Positions 39,932 through 49,456 of a stretch of DNA of 52,378 nt are shown piece by piece; position 1 is the first letter of the stretch, and every line of letters starts with the position of its first letter. The DNA is from Micromonospora sp. AMSO31t. Its GTDB lineage: Bacteria > Actinomycetota > Actinomycetes > Mycobacteriales > Micromonosporaceae. The DNA lies in NCBI RefSeq assembly GCF_008868175.1, contig NZ_WBKT01000024.1:1-52378 (forward strand). Reading direction: 5' to 3'. The position numbers and the translations under genes were made by a program. Under the pieces are notes generated by a model, which saw only the letters and a program-made list of their open reading frames with translations, was not told where the DNA came from and did no database searches.

Positions 39932-42264
39932 GCGGCTGCCTCCACGGAGTCGGTGGGAACGAGGAGGGCGACGGGATAGCTGCTCAGAAGATCGTGCATC
40001 AGCAGGTCAGACCCACTGTAGACCCGACCGGTGAACACGTCGGTAACACTGTTGCCGGAAATCGACAGCGTCGTGTCGCGCCAGCCGCCGGCGCGGGCCA
40101 GCCGCAGCGGCAGGCGGGTGGCCACGGCGATCGCGCCGCCCCGGTCGAAGGCCACCGCGTGCGCGCCGGCCGGCCCGTGCGCCGGCACCGGCCGGTAGCC
40201 GGTGAACAGCTCCGGGCGGTCCCGGCGCAGCCGCAGGGTCCGCGAGACCACGAGCAGTTTGGCCGCGCCGTCGGCGGCCACCGCGGGCCGCCAGCCGGCG
40301 TCGAGCCGGGCCAGCAGCTCCCGGCGTACGGCGAAGTCGACCGGGCGGCGGTTGTCCGGGTCGACCAGGGAGTTCTCCCACAGCTCGGTGCCCTGGTAGG
40401 TGTCCGGCACTCCGGGCATGGCGAGCTGGACCAGCTTCTGCCCCAGCGAGTTGGACCAGCCGGCCGGGGTGATCTCGTCGGCGAACGCGGTGAGCTGGGC
40501 GTGCAGCTCCGGGTCGTCGCACATGCGGTCGACCAGGGCGTGCAGCTCGTGCTCGAACGCCGGGTCGGGGTCGGCCCAGCCGGTGGACACGGACGCCTCC
40601 CGGGCGGCCTTCTCGGCGTACCCGTGCAGCCGCTCGCGCTCGATGGGCCAGGCCCCGACGGCGGTCTGCCAGAGCAGGTGGGCGAAGGCCGGGTCGGCCA
40701 GCGGCGCCCGGGACATCCAGTCGGCGACCCGCTCGGCCCAGCGGCCGGGCAGCTCGGACAGGACCGCGAGCCGGGCCCGGACGTCCTCGCCGCGCTTGGT
40801 GTCGTGGGTGGAGAGGGTGGTCATGCCGGCCGGCCAGCGGACCTGCCGGGCGGCGGCGGCACGGTGGAACTCGGCGGGCGGCACGCCGAAGTGGGCGGGG
40901 CTGCCGCCCACCTCGTTGAGCGCGACGAACCGGCTCCACCGGTAGTAGGCGGTGTCCTCCACGCCCTTGGCCATCACCGCGCCGGAGAACTGCGGGAAGC
41001 GGGCCGCCAGCTCGTGGTCGGGGTCGCGGAGCCGGGCGGTGACCGCGTCCAGCACGGCGGTCAGGTCGGGGCGGCGGCGGCCGGCCTCGGCGCGGGCGGC
41101 GGCCAGGTGCCGGGCGCCCTCGGGCGGGTAGCCGCGGTAGACACCGAAGGCGGCGGCCAGCTCGGCGAGGGCCGCCCGGACCTGCTCGGCGGGCAGCTCG
41201 GGGACGAGGGCGGCCAGTCGGCTCAGCTCGGCGGCGAGCAGCCGGGTGGCGGCCGCCAGCTTGGTGTCGTGGGTGAGGTCCTGCCACGAGGTGTGCCGGC
41301 CGGTGAGCCGGCCGTCCAGCGCCGTGAAGGCCGCCTCGGCGTCCGGGTCGACGAAGAGCCCGCCCGCCGCGGCCAGGGCGTCGTAGCCGGTGGTGCCGTC
41401 GACGGGCCAGTCCGGCAGCTCCTCGCCGTACTCCAGGATCTTCTCCACGACCAGCCACGCGCCGGGCGCGGCGGCGCGCAGCCGGGCCAGGTAGCCGGCG
41501 GGGTCGCGCAGGCCGTCCGGGTGGTCGACCCGGATGCCGTCGAGGTCACCGGCGGCGGCCCAGCGCAGGACCTCGGCGTGGGTGGCGCGGAAGACCTCCG
41601 GGTCCTCCACCCGCAGCCCGGCCAGGTCCGACACGGCGAAGAACCGGCGGTACGTCAGCTCGCTGTCGCCGCGCCGCCAGTCGACCAGCTCGTAGTGCTG
41701 CCGGTCGTGCACCTCGCGCGGCGTCCCGGCCCCGGTGCCGTCGGCGATCGGGAAGCGGTGCTCGTGGTAGCGCAGCTCCCCGTCGACCACCTTGAGGTCG
41801 TCCAGGGCGTCCGGGGTGTCGGCGAGCACCGGCAGCAGCAGCCGGCCGCGGTCCCAGTCGATGTCGAACCAGTCCGCGTACGCCGAGGCGCGGCCCCGGC
41901 GCAGCACGTCCCACCAGGCCGGGTTGGCGGCCGGCTGGGCCACGCCGGCGTGGTTGGGCACGATGTCCACGACCAGGCCGAGGCCGGCCGCGCGCAGGGC
42001 CCGGACGAGGCGCTGCCGCCCGCCCTCGCCGCCGAGTTCCGGGTTGACCGCCCGGGGGTCGACCACGTCGTAGCCGTGCTGGGAGCCGGGGGTGGCGGTG
42101 AGCAGGGGCGCGCTGTAGAGGTGGGTGACGCCGAGGTCGGCCAGGTAGCCGGCGAGGCCGGCGGTGGCGTCGAGGTCGAAGCCGGGGCGGACCTGGACGC
42201 GGTAGGTCGACCCCACCCGCGTCGTCGGCGCCGTCGTCTGATCGGGGTGGGGGGTGTCGGGCAT
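39928..42264 (-). CDS. treY: Maltooligosyl trehalose synthase
   Basis: 778 aa, GH13. It isomerises the reducing-end alpha-1,4 bond of maltodextrin to an alpha,alpha-1,1 bond. Visible: TYRVQVRPGFDLDATAGLAG at the start, GVTHLYSAPLLTATPGSQHG, VVDIVPNHAG, the nucleophile in LDGIRVDHPDGLRDP, the long helical insert (about 290-420), AVMAKGVEDTAYYRW, TLSTHDTKRGEDVRA and the C-terminal MPGVPDTYQGTELWE. Length fits the family. ATG 42264 is two bases after the treX stop; the 3' end overlaps treZ by four bases. Confidence 0.93.
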   Translation of the reverse strand: MPDTPHPDQTTAPTTRVGSTYRVQVRPGFDLDATAGLAGYLADLGVTHLYSAPLLTATPGSQHGYDVVDPRAVNPELGGEGGRQRLVRALRAAGLGLVVDIVPNHAGVAQPAANPAWWDVLRRGRASAYADWFDIDWDRGRLLLPVLADTPDALDDLKVVDGELRYHEHRFPIADGTGAGTPREVHDRQHYELVDWRRGDSELTYRRFFAVSDLAGLRVEDPEVFRATHAEVLRWAAAGDLDGIRVDHPDGLRDPAGYLARLRAAAPGAWLVVEKILEYGEELPDWPVDGTTGYDALAAAGGLFVDPDAEAAFTALDGRLTGRHTSWQDLTHDTKLAAATRLLAAELSRLAALVPELPAEQVRAALAELAAAFGVYRGYPPEGARHLAAARAEAGRRRPDLTAVLDAVTARLRDPDHELAARFPQFSGAVMAKGVEDTAYYRWSRFVALNEVGGSPAHFGVPPAEFHRAAAARQVRWPAGMTTLSTHDTKRGEDVRARLAVLSELPGRWAERVADWMSRAPLADPAFAHLLWQTAVGAWPIERERLHGYAEKAAREASVSTGWADPDPAFEHELHALVDRMCDDPELHAQLTAFADEITPAGWSNSLGQKLVQLAMPGVPDTYQGTELWENSLVDPDNRRPVDFAVRRELLARLDAGWRPAVAADGAAKLLVVSRTLRLRRDRPELFTGYRPVPAHGPAGAHAVAFDRGGAIAVATRLPLRLARAGGWRDTTLSISGNSVTDVFTGRVYSGSDLLMHDLLSSYPVALLVPTDSVEAAA

Positions 42265-42266
42265 GG

Positions 42267-44387
<2,121 letters not shown>

Positions 44388-44706
44388 GTCGCTCCTTCGG
44401 CCATGATCATGAGCGCACCGGACGGGCGGACCGCCGGTGCGCACGCCGCTAATGCCCCGCCGCACGCTCCGCCAATCCACCCGTTCGGACGGTAACCGAA
44501 TTCCACCCACCTGAGGCGGGCCGGACCGTCAGGTGTTGTCCGTCACGATCGCCCTTTTCGAGATGCGGGTTCGCGCGGGATGGCTTTTCCTGGATGGCGG
44601 ACGCGCGTGCCCGCGCGGGTCCACCCCGGCCGTTCGGCCACCCCACCACGCTCCCCACGCCGCCAGTGACGCCGGCGCGTACCAGCATGCATGGACGGAG
44701 ATCGAT
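44388..44706. other. Divergent intergenic region treX / GT4
   Basis: 319 bases without a supported gene. It holds a nine-bp hairpin (44413-44421 with 44434-44442) in the treX leader, a CGGTAACCG palindrome near 44490, and a weak plus-strand TTGTCC-N17-CGAGAT (44536-44564). The GT4 frame stays open to 44533, so a longer start cannot be excluded. No SigF-type site was found. Confidence 0.5.
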
Positions 44707-46104
44707 GTGACCACCCTGCGGGTCGGCGCGCAGCCCGCCACCGCGACGGACCGGACCCACCGGCCCACCCTCACTTCCCGCCCCACCATCCCGCCGCAGC
44801 CCGGCGTGCCGGCCCGGAAGCAGCGCATCCTCATGCTGTCGTGGGAGTACCCGCCGGTGCTCGTCGGCGGCCTCGGCCGCCACGTGCACGCGCTCTCCGT
44901 CGCCCTGGCCGCCGCCGGCCACGAGGTCACCGTCGTCACCCGGCACGCCGAGGGCGCGCCGCTGGAGGAATACGCCGACGGCGTGCGGATCGTCCGCGCC
45001 GCCGAGGACCCGGTCACCTTCCCGCTCGCCACCGGCTCGCTGCTGGCCTGGACCATGGCGTTCAACCACACCCTCACCCGGGCCGCCCTGCGCGCCGCCG
45101 AGTCCGGCGCGTACGACGTCATCCACGCCCACGACTGGCTGGTCGCGCACACCGCCATGACCCTGCGCGAGCACCTGGACGTGCCGCTGGTCAGCACCAT
45201 CCACGCCACCGAGGCCGGCCGGCACCAGGGCTGGCTGCCCGAGGAGATGAACCGCACCATCCACGGCGTCGAGCACTGGCTGGCCACCGAGTCGGGCCGG
45301 GTGATCGTCTGCTCCGGCTACATGCGCGACGAGGTGGGCGCGCTGTTCGGGGTCGATCCCGCCCGCGTCGACGTGGTGCCCAACGGCGTCGAGCCGCACC
45401 GCTGGCGGGTGCCCGGTTCGGCGGTCGCCGCCGCCCGCGCCCGGTTCGCCGGGGACGGCCCACTGGTCACCTTCGCCGGCCGGCTCGTCTACGAGAAGGG
45501 CGTGCAGCACCTGCTCGCCGGGCTCCCCCGGCTGCGCGACCGGCACCCCGGGCTGCGCGCCGTGATCGTCGGCGACGGGCCGTACCGGGCGACCCTGGAG
45601 GACGAGGTGCACCGGCTCGGGCTCGGCGGCACGGTCAGCATGCCGGGCTTCCTCGGCGGCGCCGACCTGCCCGCCGTGATGGCCGCCTCGGACTGCTTCG
45701 CGGTGCCCAGCATCTACGAGCCGTTCGGCATGGTGGCCCTGGAGGGGGCCGCCGCCGGCGCGCCGCTCGCGGTGTCCCGCACCGGCGGGCTGGCCGAGAT
45801 CGTCGAGCCGGGCGTCACCGGGCTGACCTTCGCCCCGCAGGACCCGGACGGGCTCGCCGAGGCGGTGCACGCGCTGCTCTCCGACCGGGACCGGGCGCGG
45901 CTGCTGGCCCGGCGCGCCCGCGCCATGGTCCAGGAGCAGTACGGCTGGTCGGCCATCGCGTCCCACACGGGCGCCGCGTACGCGGCGGCCATCGCGGGCG
46001 ACCCCGCGTTCACGGCCGCCCGGACCGAGCAGCGGATGACCGCCGGCCGGACCCTGCCCGCTCTCCCGGAGGGCAACCTCCTCGCGGCCGCCGGCCTGCG
46101 CTGA
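44707..46104 (+). CDS. GT4-family glycosyltransferase, glycogen synthase-like
   Basis: 465 aa from GTG 44707 (GGAG six bases upstream). After about 40 disordered residues, a GT-B enzyme: ILMLSWEYPPVLVGGLGRHV with the Gly-rich loop, DVIHAHDWLVAHTA, VVPNGVEPHRW, VTFAGRLVYEKGVQHLL (Arg/Lys donor-phosphate contacts) and CFAVPSIYEPFGMVALEGAA with the E-x7-E motif. It resembles the GlgA/GlgM-like alpha-glucan synthases of actinobacteria, which fits its place opposite treXYZ. This substrate call is by context. It ends before a 17-bp terminator shared with the convergent small gene. Confidence 0.87.
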   Translation: MTTLRVGAQPATATDRTHRPTLTSRPTIPPQPGVPARKQRILMLSWEYPPVLVGGLGRHVHALSVALAAAGHEVTVVTRHAEGAPLEEYADGVRIVRAAEDPVTFPLATGSLLAWTMAFNHTLTRAALRAAESGAYDVIHAHDWLVAHTAMTLREHLDVPLVSTIHATEAGRHQGWLPEEMNRTIHGVEHWLATESGRVIVCSGYMRDEVGALFGVDPARVDVVPNGVEPHRWRVPGSAVAAARARFAGDGPLVTFAGRLVYEKGVQHLLAGLPRLRDRHPGLRAVIVGDGPYRATLEDEVHRLGLGGTVSMPGFLGGADLPAVMAASDCFAVPSIYEPFGMVALEGAAAGAPLAVSRTGGLAEIVEPGVTGLTFAPQDPDGLAEAVHALLSDRDRARLLARRARAMVQEQYGWSAIASHTGAAYAAAIAGDPAFTAARTEQRMTAGRTLPALPEGNLLAAAGLR

Positions 46105-46111
46105 CCCCGAT

Positions 46112-46153
46112 CGCGACGGCCGCCGACCGCACGTGGGGTCGGCGGCCGTCGCG
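46112..46153. terminator. Bidirectional terminator between convergent genes
   Basis: A 17-bp perfect stem (46112-46128 with 46137-46153), eight-base loop, between the GT4 stop (46104) and the convergent small gene stop (46159). Confidence 0.8.
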
Positions 46154-46158
46154 GTGAG

Positions 46159-46359
46159 TCAGGGACAGCGGAAGTAGCGCCGCCTCCGTCGCTCCTCGAC
46201 CGTCAGACGCCAGGCCCGGAGCAGCCGCTTGGCGCGCTGCACGCGTGGACATGTCCCGTCCTGGCGGCAGTGCGGGCAGCGCTTGCGAGTGTGCAGATCC
46301 ACCATGAAGCCGGCGGCCATGACGAGGAATGGCGGCTCGGGTTCCCAGATGCTAGTCAC
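46159..46359 (-). CDS. Small Cys/Arg-rich protein
   Basis: 66 aa from GTG 46359, beginning MTSIWEPEPPFLVMAAGFMV. It has KRCPHCRQDGTCPRVQRAKR with CPHC and a third Cys, plus a fourth Cys (YFRCP) at the end, a possible four-Cys zinc site, and a run of Arg (EERRRRRYF). It may be a small nucleic-acid-binding protein. No family is recognised. Composition is less GC-rich than its neighbours. It has no ribosome-binding site; TATATC about nine bases upstream suggests a leaderless transcript. It is divergent from the AlpA-like gene across the CTAG repeats; the start codon lies in one repeat. Confidence 0.6.
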   Translation of the reverse strand: MTSIWEPEPPFLVMAAGFMVDLHTRKRCPHCRQDGTCPRVQRAKRLLRAWRLTVEERRRRRYFRCP

Positions 46360-46438
46360 CTGCGCATGATATATGACTAGTTCGCACGACTACTAGGCGT
46401 GCGTCGAGCTGATACGTGACTAGTTGTCGGACACCTAG
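46352..46438. promoter_or_regulatory. CTAG-rich operator array between divergent small genes
   Basis: Five CTAG in 87 bases: 46352, 46377, 46393, 46420 and 46435. Two TGACTAGTT units (46374-46382 and 46417-46425), each followed 15-16 bases later by another CTAG, form direct repeats. A reverse GTGACTAG (46352-46359) covers the start of the minus gene. The regular spacing suggests dimer binding and shared autoregulation. Confidence 0.6.
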
Positions 46439-46448
46439 CGTCCGAGGC

Positions 46449-46643
46449 ATGTCCAAGAAGGTGCGACTGGTCGGCTCGGCGGAAATCCGCGTGCTCCTGG
46501 GCGGCGTATCGCGGCAGCGGGCATACCAGATCACCAGCCGCCGGGACTTCCCCGAGCCCGTTGCCACGCTCCAGATGGGCAACGTCTGGCTCGCCGAGGA
46601 CGTCGAGAAGTGGATCGCTGAGAAGCGGCCCGAAATGGACTAA
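46449..46643 (+). CDS. AlpA/excisionase-like helix-turn-helix protein
   Basis: 64 aa from ATG 46449. A MerR/AlpA-type winged helix-turn-helix: VRLVGSAEIRVLLGGVSRQRAYQI (helix 1-2 and recognition helix) and FPEPVATLQMGNVWLAEDVEKWIAE (wing and last helix). AlpA-like proteins regulate integrase genes and excision in mobile elements, but no integrase, relaxase or attachment repeat is present. The gene may be an island remnant or a stand-alone repressor of the divergent pair. TAGCGT lies seven bases before ATG (46436-46441), overlapping the last CTAG, which suits autoregulation of a leaderless transcript. GAGG is too close to act as a normal ribosome site. Confidence 0.75.
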   Translation: MSKKVRLVGSAEIRVLLGGVSRQRAYQITSRRDFPEPVATLQMGNVWLAEDVEKWIAEKRPEMD

Positions 46644-46706
46644 GCCCCGCCCTGCCGAACATGACAGGTCCCCGAAGGCTGCTGCGTCGGCCCTAGGATC
46701 GCGATC

Positions 46707-47207
46707 ATGCGGGAGCTTGGGCTGACGGTTCGGCCGGCGGGCCTGGCGGATGTTCCTTCGTTGGTGGAGTTGCGGCTGGCCAACGCCGAGGCCCACCTCG
46801 CTCTCGATCCTGACGTCTACCGCGTTCCACGGCGTGCGGCGGTGGTGCGTCATTTCACGGCCATGCTGGGCGACGAGGCGGGGCGGGACGGGGTTCTCGT
46901 CGCCGAGGATCGGGACGGTCGGGTCGTCGGGATGATCGAGGTGCTGCGGCAGTCCGATCCGCCGGCGCATCAGATCCTGCTTCCTGAGCCGTCGGCGCAG
47001 GTGCACACGGTCGTGCTGCCCGACGCGAGGGGGCTCGGGGTGGGAGCAGCGTTGCTGGAGGCCGCCGAACGGTGGGCGACCGACCGGGGGATCACGTACC
47101 TGTCCGCCGGCATCCACCACCGCAACGTCGGTGCGGTGCGCTTCTACGGTCGGCACGGCTACACCGACGCGGGTTTCTCCCTGGGCAGGCGCCTCGGCGG
47201 CCAGTAA
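46707..47207 (+). CDS. GNAT family N-acetyltransferase
   Basis: 166 aa. GNAT motif A VHTVVLPDARGLGVGAALLEAA (about 93-114) with the acetyl-CoA loop R-G-L-G-V-G, and motif B YLSAGIHHRNVGAVRFYGRHGY. The substrate is unknown. ATG 46707 has AGGA eight bases upstream. It is 63 bases after the AlpA-like gene and convergent with the esterase. Confidence 0.85.
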   Translation: MRELGLTVRPAGLADVPSLVELRLANAEAHLALDPDVYRVPRRAAVVRHFTAMLGDEAGRDGVLVAEDRDGRVVGMIEVLRQSDPPAHQILLPEPSAQVHTVVLPDARGLGVGAALLEAAERWATDRGITYLSAGIHHRNVGAVRFYGRHGYTDAGFSLGRRLGGQ

Positions 47208-47243
47208 CCGGCGGTCCGCCCGGCGCGCGGCGGCTGCCGAAGG

Positions 47244-48137
47244 TCAGCTGGGTCGTCGACCCAGCAGCTGCGCGGCGTCGCGGAGGAAACGGTCCTCCGC
47301 TGCGGCAGCGGCTGGTGACACGTCCCGCATCGTCGGGAAGTCGTGGACCAGTCCGGGCTCGCGTCGGTGCGTTACCGGCACGCCGGCGGCCCGCAGGCGC
47401 GCGACGTAGGCCTCACCCTCGTCGCGCAGCGGATCGTGCTCCGCGGTCACGACGACGGCCGGCGGCAGACCTCGCACGTCCGCGACGAGCGGATTGGTCG
47501 ACGGCGAGTCGCGGGTGTCGGGGTCGGGCAGCCACATGGCGACCCAGCGGCGAAGGGTGTCGGCATCGAGCAGCCAGCCGCGCCCCTTGTCCTCGACGCT
47601 CGGACACCGGAGCGTGGGATCGGCGTTCGGGCAGAGCAGCAGCTGCGCCAGCAGGGGGACCTCGCGGCGCAGCCGCAGCGCCGTCAGGATCGCGATGAGA
47701 CCGCCGGCCGAGTCCCCGGCCACGGCAACCGGTGTCCCGTCGCCGGCCACCCGCCGGACCACCCCCACCGCGTCGTCGACCGCCGCCGGCCAGGGATCTT
47801 CCGGCGCGCGTCGATAGTCGACCGCGACCACCGACGCCGCCGTGGCCACGGCGAGCCGCCGCGCCCGCGCGTCGTGCGTGTCGAGATCTCCCAGGACGAA
47901 CCCGCCGCCGTGGAGGTAGACGACCACCGGGTCCGCCCCCGCCGCGTACACCCGGACCGGGACACCGGCCATCGTCGTGTCGACGGTCGGGACGTCCGGT
48001 CCCGGCGTCCGCGCCGCGGCCCGTGCGCGGGACGCCTGACGCGAGGTCGCCACGTCCGGTTCGCCGACGGTGGGCTGGGCCCTCGCGGTCCGCAGGAACG
48101 CGGCCAGCTGGTCGTCAGCGATGAAGTCCTCCGGCAC
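47244..48137 (-). CDS. Alpha/beta hydrolase fold-3 (HSL-type) esterase
   Basis: 297 aa. Hormone-sensitive-lipase group: oxyanion motif [11 protein letters not shown] (about 75-85), nucleophile Ser in [10 protein letters not shown] (about 142), acid Asp in [11 protein letters not shown] and catalytic His in GLVHDFPTM (about 264). All residues for ester hydrolysis are present. It is cytosolic with no signal peptide. GTG 48137 has no ribosome-binding site, but TAGCAT lies six bases upstream, as for leaderless genes. It is divergent from the NUDIX gene. Confidence 0.85.
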   Translation of the reverse strand: MPEDFIADDQLAAFLRTARAQPTVGEPDVATSRQASRARAAARTPGPDVPTVDTTMAGVPVRVYAAGADPVVVYLHGGGFVLGDLDTHDARARRLAVATAASVVAVDYRRAPEDPWPAAVDDAVGVVRRVAGDGTPVAVAGDSAGGLIAILTALRLRREVPLLAQLLLCPNADPTLRCPSVEDKGRGWLLDADTLRRWVAMWLPDPDTRDSPSTNPLVADVRGLPPAVVVTAEHDPLRDEGEAYVARLRAAGVPVTHRREPGLVHDFPTMRDVSPAAAAAEDRFLRDAAQLLGRRPS

Positions 48138-48230
48138 GAGATCATGCTAGTGGGCCGGCCGGCTCCGGCTGGTCGGAAGCTCGGCGCCGACGGTCCTGCG
48201 CCGGGGGTGCCGTCGTGGAATGATTCCGCG

Positions 48231-48659
48231 ATGGCCAGCTATGACGTGGCGCTCGTCCTGCTCGTCGACCCCTCGGGCGCCGTTCTCCTGCAGCATCGCG
48301 ACGAGCACGCGCCCGTCTCCCCGAACCAGTGGGGTCTGCCCGGCGGACACATCGAGCCGGGCGAGACACCGGAACAGGCCGCCCGCCGGGAACTGCTGGA
48401 GGAGACCGGCCTGACCGTTGGCGAGCTGCATCCCTTCTGGAGCGGCCCGCGCCCGGACGAGGAGGGCTTCCCGCACACGGTGACGGTCCACGTTTTCCGC
48501 GGCGCGACCGACGCCCGTCAGGAGGACGTGGTGCTCGGCGAAGGCCGGGCCATGGTCTTCGTCCCCCGCGACGAGGTGCTCGACCGGGACCTGGCGGTCT
48601 CCTCCGCGCTGGTCCTCCCGCTTCACCTCGGGGTCGGCCCGACGGTCCGACCCGCATGA
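48231..48659 (+). CDS. NUDIX hydrolase
   Basis: 142 aa. The Nudix box [20 protein letters not shown] followed by ETGL (about 43-66) is complete, with the REXXEE core. These enzymes hydrolyse nucleoside diphosphates linked to another moiety, such as 8-oxo-dGTP or ADP-ribose. It begins [20 protein letters not shown]. The substrate is not deducible. ATG 48231 lacks a clear ribosome-binding site. It ends 94 bases before the response regulator. Confidence 0.87.
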   Translation: MASYDVALVLLVDPSGAVLLQHRDEHAPVSPNQWGLPGGHIEPGETPEQAARRELLEETGLTVGELHPFWSGPRPDEEGFPHTVTVHVFRGATDARQEDVVLGEGRAMVFVPRDEVLDRDLAVSSALVLPLHLGVGPTVRPA

Positions 48660-48753
48660 TCGTCTGGTCGTGATCGTCCGTCCGGGCTGGTCGCGGCGGG
48701 CGCGGATCGGACAGACTCGCGTGAACCTGTCGCACGAGGTTCGAGGAGACGCG

Positions 48754-49410
48754 GTGCGGGTGCTTCTGGTGGAGGACGACCTGCGAGTCGCGTCCGCGCT
48801 CGCCGCCGCGCTGCGCCGCCGGGGCAACTCGGTCATCACGGCCACGACCGCGTCGGAGGCGGTCAGGGCCGGGCCCGTGGACCTGCTGCTGCTCGACCTG
48901 AACCTCCCGGACCGGGACGGCCTGGCGTTGTGCCGGGAGTTCCGCCGGCACAACGAGGACATCGCGATCATCGCGGTGATCGCCCGTGGTGACGAGCGGG
49001 ACCGAGTGGCGGGGCTGCGGGCCGGCGCCGACGACTACGTGGTGAAGCCGTTCTCGATGGCGGAGCTGCAGGCCCGGATCGAGGCAGTGATGCGCCGCGC
49101 CGCGCGTGCCTCCCGAGTGGAGGCGGCGCTGGAGGTCGGCGACCTGCGGCTGGACCTGAACGCCCGGCGGGTCTGGCTCGGCGGCCGGGAGGTGGTCCTG
49201 ACCCGCAAGGAGTTCGCGCTGCTGATGGCACTGGCCCGGCAGGCCGGCACGGTGGTGCCCCGGGAGCGGCTGCTCATGGACGTCTGGCAGACCACCTGGG
49301 GCGGCGGCCACACCCTCGACGTCCACGTCGCGGCCCTGCGGGGCAAGCTCGACGACGCCGGCCGGGTGGAGACCGTACGCGGCGTGGGCTACCGGCTCCG
49401 CCCGGCCTGA
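48754..49410 (+). CDS. OmpR-family response regulator, orphan
   Basis: 218 aa from GTG 48754 (AGGAG six bases upstream). Receiver domain (1-118): acidic pair in VEDDLRV (8-9), phosphoacceptor Asp48 in LLLLDLNLPDRDG and Lys98 in YVVKPFS. The switch Thr/Ser usual in AVTARGD is Ile76 (AVIARGD). The C-terminal winged helix (about 125-218) is complete with TLDVHVAALRGKL and VRGVGYRL. No histidine kinase is adjacent; the gene that follows is a truncated peptidase. Partner unknown. Confidence 0.87.
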   Translation: MRVLLVEDDLRVASALAAALRRRGNSVITATTASEAVRAGPVDLLLLDLNLPDRDGLALCREFRRHNEDIAIIAVIARGDERDRVAGLRAGADDYVVKPFSMAELQARIEAVMRRAARASRVEAALEVGDLRLDLNARRVWLGGREVVLTRKEFALLMALARQAGTVVPRERLLMDVWQTTWGGGHTLDVHVAALRGKLDDAGRVETVRGVGYRLRPA

Positions 49411-49456
49411 GGCGCCGATCCTCAGATCAACCTCAAGAAATCGCTCTCTGTCGACC

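Noticed and set aside
46159..46643. Complete integrative element
   Set aside because: No integrase, replication or transfer gene, no tRNA and no attachment repeats; only an AlpA-like protein and composition hint.
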